Shown here: positions 59,352 through 64,000 of the stretch, one piece after another
Layout: each line of letters starts with the position of its first letter
How positions within the stretch are numbered: the stretch's first letter is position 1
DNA from: Periplaneta americana
Taxonomy: Eukaryota; Arthropoda; Insecta; Blattodea; Blattidae
Reading direction: 5' to 3'
Assembly: GCF_040183065.1 (NCBI RefSeq)
Contig: NC_091130.1
Location: 126,785,414-126,849,413 of the forward strand
DNA: 64,000 bases
Position numbers and translations under genes: made by a program
The notes under the pieces: generated by a model
Told to the model about the DNA's origin: nothing
The model's database searches: none
Seen by the model: the letters and a program-made list of their open reading frames with translations, nothing else

Positions 59352-60055
59352 TAATAATAATAATGATGATTTATTTTAGCAGGCAGAGTTAAGGCCGTAA
59401 GGCCTTCTCTTCCACTCAACCAGCAAAAAGTGTATATACATATGCATGAACTTACAAAGAATTCAACAATTTGATTTAGATGAGAGTTACATGTATACAA
59501 GAGTTATTTACGAATTAAACAACAAAATACTATGAACTATTAATTAAACACTGAAATAAACTGTGTAGCAGAATTAAACTAGAATACATAGAATGTTAAT
59601 ATATTTCAAATGATATTAGATAATAGAAAGAGATTATTATGAGACAATTTTGAAAATACAGCACAATCAGGATGATGTCTAAAGAAAAAAGTAACAGTGT
59701 AGTCAGTGATAGTTTAAATCAGTATGATTGGAGTGAAATGCTAATAAGGTTATCTTTTAAGCTGTTCTTAAAGGTGTTTGTTGTCTTGCAGCCTCTAATA
59801 CTTTGTGACAAGGAATTCCATTGACGCGAGGTGGATATTGTAAAAGATGAGGAATAACAAGATGTTCTGTGAAGAGGTATATTTAGCGTGCTACAGATAA
59901 GTGATCTGGTATTTACGTCGTGGTTAGAGTATAGATAAGAGAAACGAGACGAAACGTAATTTGGTGTTGAGGTGTGCAGAATTCGAAAGAGTAAAGACAA
60001 AGAGTGTAAAGTTCTGCGTTCTTTAAGTCGGAGCCACGAGAGACTTGCGAAGGAC
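59352..60055 (-). pseudogene. LINE family 2 3' end, copy B, inserted in the left arm
   Basis: Minus frame 60000-59719 reads MSLLFRILHTSTPNYVSSRF, HRTSCYSSSFTISTSRQWNS and SQSIRGCKTTNTFKNSLK, homologous to 29201-29620. The 3' UTR ends with the GGCC hairpin and an ATT-rich tail at 59352, the same terminus as at 9963. 5'-truncated at about 60055, where the host arm resumes. Confidence 0.88.
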
Positions 60056-60081
60056 GGTGGGAAGCATTAGACTGTGTAACA

Positions 60082-60150
60082 GCGTAGCTCATGTGGTTGG
60101 ATGCTGAGTTATCATCCACGCAACCCGAGTTCGAATCCTAATGCCTTCTC
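60082..60150 (+). repeat. tRNA-like sequence in left arm (mirrored at about 60975-61050)
   Basis: AGCGTAGCTCATGTGGTTGG (A-box-like) and CCGAGTTCGAATCC (B-box) occur about 30 nt apart. The right arm has the same on the minus strand with CAGTTCGAATC. Not a functional tRNA gene by spacing. More likely a SINE head caught in the element. Confidence 0.6.
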
Positions 60151-60167
60151 ATTTTTTAAAGCTTGAT

Positions 60168-60192
60168 ATTATTATTATTATTATTATTATTA

Positions 60193-60236
<44 letters not shown>

Positions 60237-60237
60237 T
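60168..60237. repeat. (TTA)n microsatellite
   Basis: Interrupted once by TCA. Causes a poly-Ile run in the frame across it. Confidence 0.95.
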
Positions 60238-60239
60238 TA

Positions 60240-60581
60240 ATTCACTTTCAGTTGTCAGTTCCTATATTCAAAGCCATGTTGAAATGTGCGTGGTATGCAT
60301 CAAAATTGATAAACGAACGAGAAGTGTTTGTGAATGTAAATGATATCTGTTTCGCAGCAGAAGTGCGGAAAAATGTGTGTGACTGTGGACAACCTTCTTC
60401 CATTTGCTGTGCATGGTTCAGGAAATATGTACTGTCCGTTACTCAGGTGAAGACGAGGGGCAAGAATGTGACCTTCTTGACTATCGCTGCTGATTATTAT
60501 AAACATCGCTCAGATAAGCATCCCAGTAGCCAGGTTATTACTCGTGCAGGAAACATGAGTAACAATGCGTATGGAAATTAA
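60240..60581 (+). pseudogene. Cysteine-rich open frame, probable transposon C-terminus
   Basis: The frame contains FKAMLKCAWYASKLINEREV, FVNVNDICFAAEVRK, then NVCDCGQPSSICCAWFRKYV with four cysteines spaced like a small zinc-binding fold. The pattern resembles cysteine-rich C-termini of transposon proteins. I cannot name the family with confidence. It lies in the loop of the inverted-repeat element and could be what remains of its coding region. Confidence 0.45.
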
Positions 60582-61509
60582 AGCTAAGTTGAACGGAAGG
60601 AGACCTAATGTTTCCGCTTACTACATTACAAATATTGACGTGTTGTCGTACGTTATCTGTTCACATCCCTTCCTCCTCAGTCCGCTCTCGTCTTCTCCTG
60701 AGTCACCGACAGTATGTTTTGTGTGTTTTTATGACATCATAATGAATCGGGTACAAAATGAAATGGAATAGCTGCTACAGAAATAGAACAGACACCAGTG
60801 ACACATCTTACCTTCCTACATGAGCAATATTTCATTGTTTATCCTTTACAATACATTGTTAGTTAATTTAGTAATTTGTTTAAAATATGATGAAGCATTC
60901 AGTACATTGAGAAATATGATATAGGTATGTAAATAGATAACCGTGATCACAATATTAATCATTATTAAGAAAAAAATATAGGACCAGTTTAGATTCGAAC
61001 TGAGGTTGCCTGGATAACAACTCAGCATCCATCCATATGGGCTACGCTGTTACACAGTCTAATGCTTCCCTATTAGGCACCTAACGGAAGTATGTCACAA
61101 ACAATAGCCAATATTTCCAAAACGAGGTGTCATTGGCCACCCATACCAGGTATGACTTTAAACAGTATGTCTTGTACTTTCATCTCACACAATCTTATTC
61201 CATTCGGTGATGTACAGAGCGTGTCCTCTCCTTGTAAGTGAGATGGTGTGGGCGGCACCACGCTTCGGCCGTATTAACTCCCGGAAAAGACCCAGTACAG
61301 TACTGTACTCCAACCAGGAGAAAGACTCAGGGGAATAAGACGCAGCGGGGTATTGCTGTGAATGAATGTTGATGTCATAAGATGTCATAAGGTCACACAC
61401 GTGGGTACACGCATCTCCATTGGCTAACTTTCAAAGCACAAACGATAACACTGATACACACATACTTATACTACCCTAGTCACAAAATTATATCACGGTT
61501 AATCTCCTG

Positions 61510-61698
61510 GGGCCGTATTCATAGACATTCTTAGCGCGGGCTTCCGGTGGATGATCAGCGAACTAACGTTTTTCGTATTCATAAACCAGTGTTAGCGATA
61601 TGATATGATATGAATCCTGTACAAGTATCCAGTCTATAGCCAGGGCTAGTTTAGCACACTCGTAGCGCGGGCTAGCAAAATGTCTATGAATAGCACCC
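61510..61698. mobile_element. 189-bp PIF/Harbinger-like MITE, CTG target duplication
   Basis: The ends GGGCCGTATTCATAGACATT and inverted GGGTGCTATTCATAGACATT flank a TAGCGCGGGCT-containing interior. CTG lies on both sides (61507-61509 and 61699-61701). The empty site, CTCCTGGTC on the same strand, is present once in copy 1 of element C. A 3-bp duplication suits PIF/Harbinger. The superfamily is inference. Confidence 0.9.
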
Positions 61699-61839
61699 CT
61701 GGTCTTTTAATCCCTCCATACAGGTAATAATATATGCAGGAGCGCATGTTTTTTAAACTGACGTTATAACGGTAATATTATCTATCTACTTCGCTCCAAT
61801 AAATGACGCAATATTAAGCACATTCCTTTCACGGTTAAT

Positions 61840-62026
61840 AAAAAAAGATGTTATGTTTTATTTAACGACGCTCGCAACTGCAGAGGTTATATCAGCGTCG
61901 CCGAATGTGCCGCAATTTTGTCCCTCATGAGTTCTATTACATGCCAGTAAATCTACTGACATGAGTCTGTCGCATTTAAGCCAATGCCATCGACCTGGCC
62001 CGCAACCTTGGGCATAGAAGGCCAGC
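61840..62026 (-). mobile_element. SINE, family D, 12-bp target duplication
   Basis: TTCACGGTTAAT at 61828-61839 and 62027-62038. On the minus strand the insert begins GCTGGCCTTCTATGCCCAAG, contains GACGCTGATATAACCTCTGC and ends GCGTCGTTAAATAAAACATA plus an A-run. Copy 1 of element C has the empty site. The 3' tail resembles that of SINE family A (GCGTCGTAAAATAACC). Confidence 0.92.
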
Positions 62027-62129
62027 TTCACGGTTAATCTCCTGGTTGGAGAAAGTATTCAATTTGATAGAAGGCTGAGTGTCCCCAGGGGCCATTTTGA
62101 AAGTTTAGCAACGAGGATCCAACCACCAT

Positions 62130-62275
62130 CCAGAATTGTATCCAGGATCTTCCAGTCCATAACTAGTTGCTCTACCAACTGAGTTATCCATCCGATACGT
62201 GTTTAAAATCATCAACAATTTACCGACTTAATAAATAAACGTAGTGTGAAACTAGTGTTAATCTCGCAAAAACTA
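62130..62275 (-). repeat. tRNA-like repeat unit 1
   Basis: The minus strand reads GGATAACTCAGTTGGTAGAG (A-box) and GATCCTGGATACAATTC (B-box-like). The adjacent AAACGTAGTGTGAAACTA on the plus strand is shared with unit 2. A SINE head or tRNA pseudogene. Confidence 0.6.
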
Positions 62276-62364
62276 AATTTTTAGAAAATTTTTGTTTGAG
62301 TCGAAAATCGAAACGAGTGATAGAATACTGTGTAGACACGCGTATGAAACACTTTCTGAAAGAA

Positions 62365-62505
62365 TTGAATCCAGGATCTTCCAGTCTATAGCTAGTTGCT
62401 CTAAGAACTGAGTTATCCGTCCGATACGCGTTTAAAATCATCAACAATTTATCGAATTGATAAATAAACGTAGTGTGAAACTACTGTTAATCTCGCGTAT
62501 TAAAC
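62365..62505 (-). repeat. tRNA-like repeat unit 2 (tandem duplicate)
   Basis: Same order of landmarks as unit 1 (CCAGGATCTTCCAGTC, GTTTAAAATCATCAACAATT, GTTAATCTCGC), offset by about 230 bp and in the same orientation, so the block was duplicated in tandem. The A-box has decayed. Confidence 0.65.
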
Positions 62506-62509
62506 AATT

Positions 62510-64000
62510 TCTGAAAGAATTAGCACAATCGGTTGGAATTTATTTAACGTATACATGTGCTGCATAAATTAATTATGGATACAAATTAAGCCGAGCTCAA
62601 TCCACAAGAATTAATGGTTTAGTTGTAAAATACTCGGCAGGGAAACCAACGAGCTGTAGCCCGTATTTCACGTTAAAACGAAACGCGAAGCTTCTTGCTG
62701 ATCGGCGGCCTATCTCATAAAACTTGACAATTATAAATATGTCATTCTGACAAATAAAAAATGAAGACTTTACAAGTTGTCAAATTTCTGTTTTATAAAA
62801 TATTCCGCTTGGCAAGAAAAACCTGACAATTTGTAGAACTGTCTATAGTAATGTCACAAGAGGTCTGAGATTTATTTGGGAAATATCATATCTCGAGTGA
62901 CATTTATTATGACTATTTCACGAATAAAATAAAAATGTAAGCAATATATACCTAAAATTCGCTCACAAAATGTTAGTAATTGTATATTTATGAATACTTA
63001 ACCCAACCCCGGGCCATAAGCTTGAAACGGTGGAACCAAAAAGGTGTACTAATAAGGCCGCCAAATTACCCACAGTTCATCTCTTTTTCCGGTGTCTTTA
63101 TCAGCTGTTTTGTTCATCTTATTACGATTACAAATTGTTTTTGTTGTTGTGAATATTTCAAAAGTGTAGTCAAGTTCAGCAGGTATCATTTTTTTTATAA
63201 ATAAACTGATATTCTGTTCGGCTAAACTGTAGAATATGTCCGTTGATATGTTCCCCTATGCTTTAACATATGAAGGAATGCCAACATCCTTCTTGATAAG
63301 AGAAAGAATGTGGAAATGAAATGTTCAGTCCATGTCATAACCATAACACTTTTAATAAATATACAGTGAAATATATATTGATATAATAATCTGCTAGTAG
63401 TCCTGTTACCTCCACATTCTTTCTAATCCGTTTACGTATGACCAAAACCGACAGTAGCAATTCAATATTTGGCAATTGATATTTCGCGGTGGATTATGGG
63501 GCGTAAAATGTGTAGTTTGACGTCATATCAGTCGCACCAATTTCAAGCATGTTTGCTTTGGAGTACTCCCTCCTTTCTTTTTATCCTCTCAGACTTAACC
63601 TATTCAGACATTGTGAAGTCGAAGTAGATAATAACGATTACTTCAATAAAGAAATAAAGAAATTGAATGTTATTCAGTAATGCCAATTGAGAAAAGCGAA
63701 ATACAGGTTTAAAAATGTTAATTACATGTACTGCGCTTTTCTCTTGTTATTACAACAGAAATACATTTTCATTATCTGCTGAAATCATAATTTAATTTAA
63801 ACATTTTATAATATAATTACAAATAACCTGATTAACACATTAACTAAATGAACAATTGTTACGAAGGAGTGTCATTTCATTTAAATACAATGGACATGGA
63901 ATTAGAAGATGAAGATGTAGATGTGGAAGTAGGATTTCTCACTACAATGGATTCATGCTCATTGATTTACGTGGAAACAGTTGGCGACACTGACTAAACA
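62510..64000. other. Intergenic, nothing recognised
   Basis: AT-rich to the window edge. Frames up to 74 codons without recognisable domains. The last 110 bp are richer in Glu/Asp codons on the plus strand, but no gene can be supported. Confidence 0.5.

Larger units (their letters stand above)
59177..61244. mobile_element. Large inverted-repeat element with tRNA-like arms
   Basis: The left arm (59177-59350 plus 60056-60160) and right arm (60960-61244) are inverted copies. Shared parts are AAGGAGAGGACACGCTCTGT, TCATACCTGGTATGGGTGGC, ATACTTCCGTTAGGTGCC, GCATTAGACTGTGTAACAGC and a tRNA-like segment. The left arm is interrupted by a LINE 3' end. The right arm is the uninterrupted reference. The loop contains a TTA microsatellite and a Cys-rich frame (60240-60540). 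Target duplication not seen. Confidence 0.75.
61304..62054. mobile_element. TIR element C, copy 2, interrupted twice
   Basis: Inverted relative to the copy at 29759-30111 and matching it throughout. The left end is TGTACTCCAACCAGGAGA with GTAC before it. The right end is inverted TTTCTCCAACCAGGAGA with GTAT after it. It carries a MITE at 61510-61698 and a SINE at 61840-62026. Removing both and one copy of each duplication leaves about 360 bp, versus 353 in copy 1. Confidence 0.92.

Overview
This is eukaryotic, almost certainly insect, nuclear DNA. It is AT-rich and crowded with microsatellites, tRNA-derived SINEs, LINE fragments, Helitrons, hAT, mariner and foldback elements. There are no operons, ribosome binding sites or CRISPR arrays. 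The LINE protein fragments and the arthropod-type repeats suggest a cockroach or relative (Blattodea, perhaps Periplaneta americana). That is recognition from memory, not a database result.

Only one stretch looks like a normal host gene: 53217-54701 (minus), a single-exon leucine-rich-repeat, single-pass membrane protein of about 494 residues from its likely start. It has a signal peptide, LRRNT and LRRCT cysteine caps, a membrane segment, and a cytoplasmic tail with an NPxY motif. About 650 bp upstream of it, in the same orientation, lies a complete hAT DNA transposon (55399-57594) with an uninterrupted 494-residue transposase, near-perfect terminal inverted repeats (TIRs) and an 8-bp target duplication. 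It is the only element here that looks potentially autonomous.

The rest is transposon strata. 1-1034: end of a Helitron. 4.6-10.8 kb: SINEs, nested foldback elements, a hAT derivative and LINE 3' ends. 12-24.4 kb: LINE fragments, TIR elements, a complete non-autonomous Helitron, and a three-level nest at 21.2-22.6 kb. 24.5-26 kb: a frameshifted relic of a conserved invertebrate transposon-like protein and a hAT relic. 28.8-33 kb: LINE, Penelope-like, Tigger/pogo, SINE and mariner remnants. 33.3-37.7 kb: a mariner-like element split by a 3.2-kb insertion with a 12-bp direct repeat. 38-45.8 kb: hAT relics, long-TIR elements and a foldback built from two transposase 3' ends. 46.7-47.9 kb: a 21-copy 54/55-bp minisatellite. 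48-52.7 kb: palindromic and TIR elements. 57.6-58.6 kb: a higher-order AAATA/AAGT satellite. 59.2-62.5 kb: inverted repeats with nested MITE and SINE insertions.

Several insertions can be read against an empty site elsewhere in the same window, so breakpoints and target duplications are fixed by direct comparison. I found no metabolic cluster or evident new multi-gene system. The most informative material is the intact hAT, the nested-insertion stratigraphy, the foldback architectures and two hammerhead-like motifs near Penelope-type sequence.
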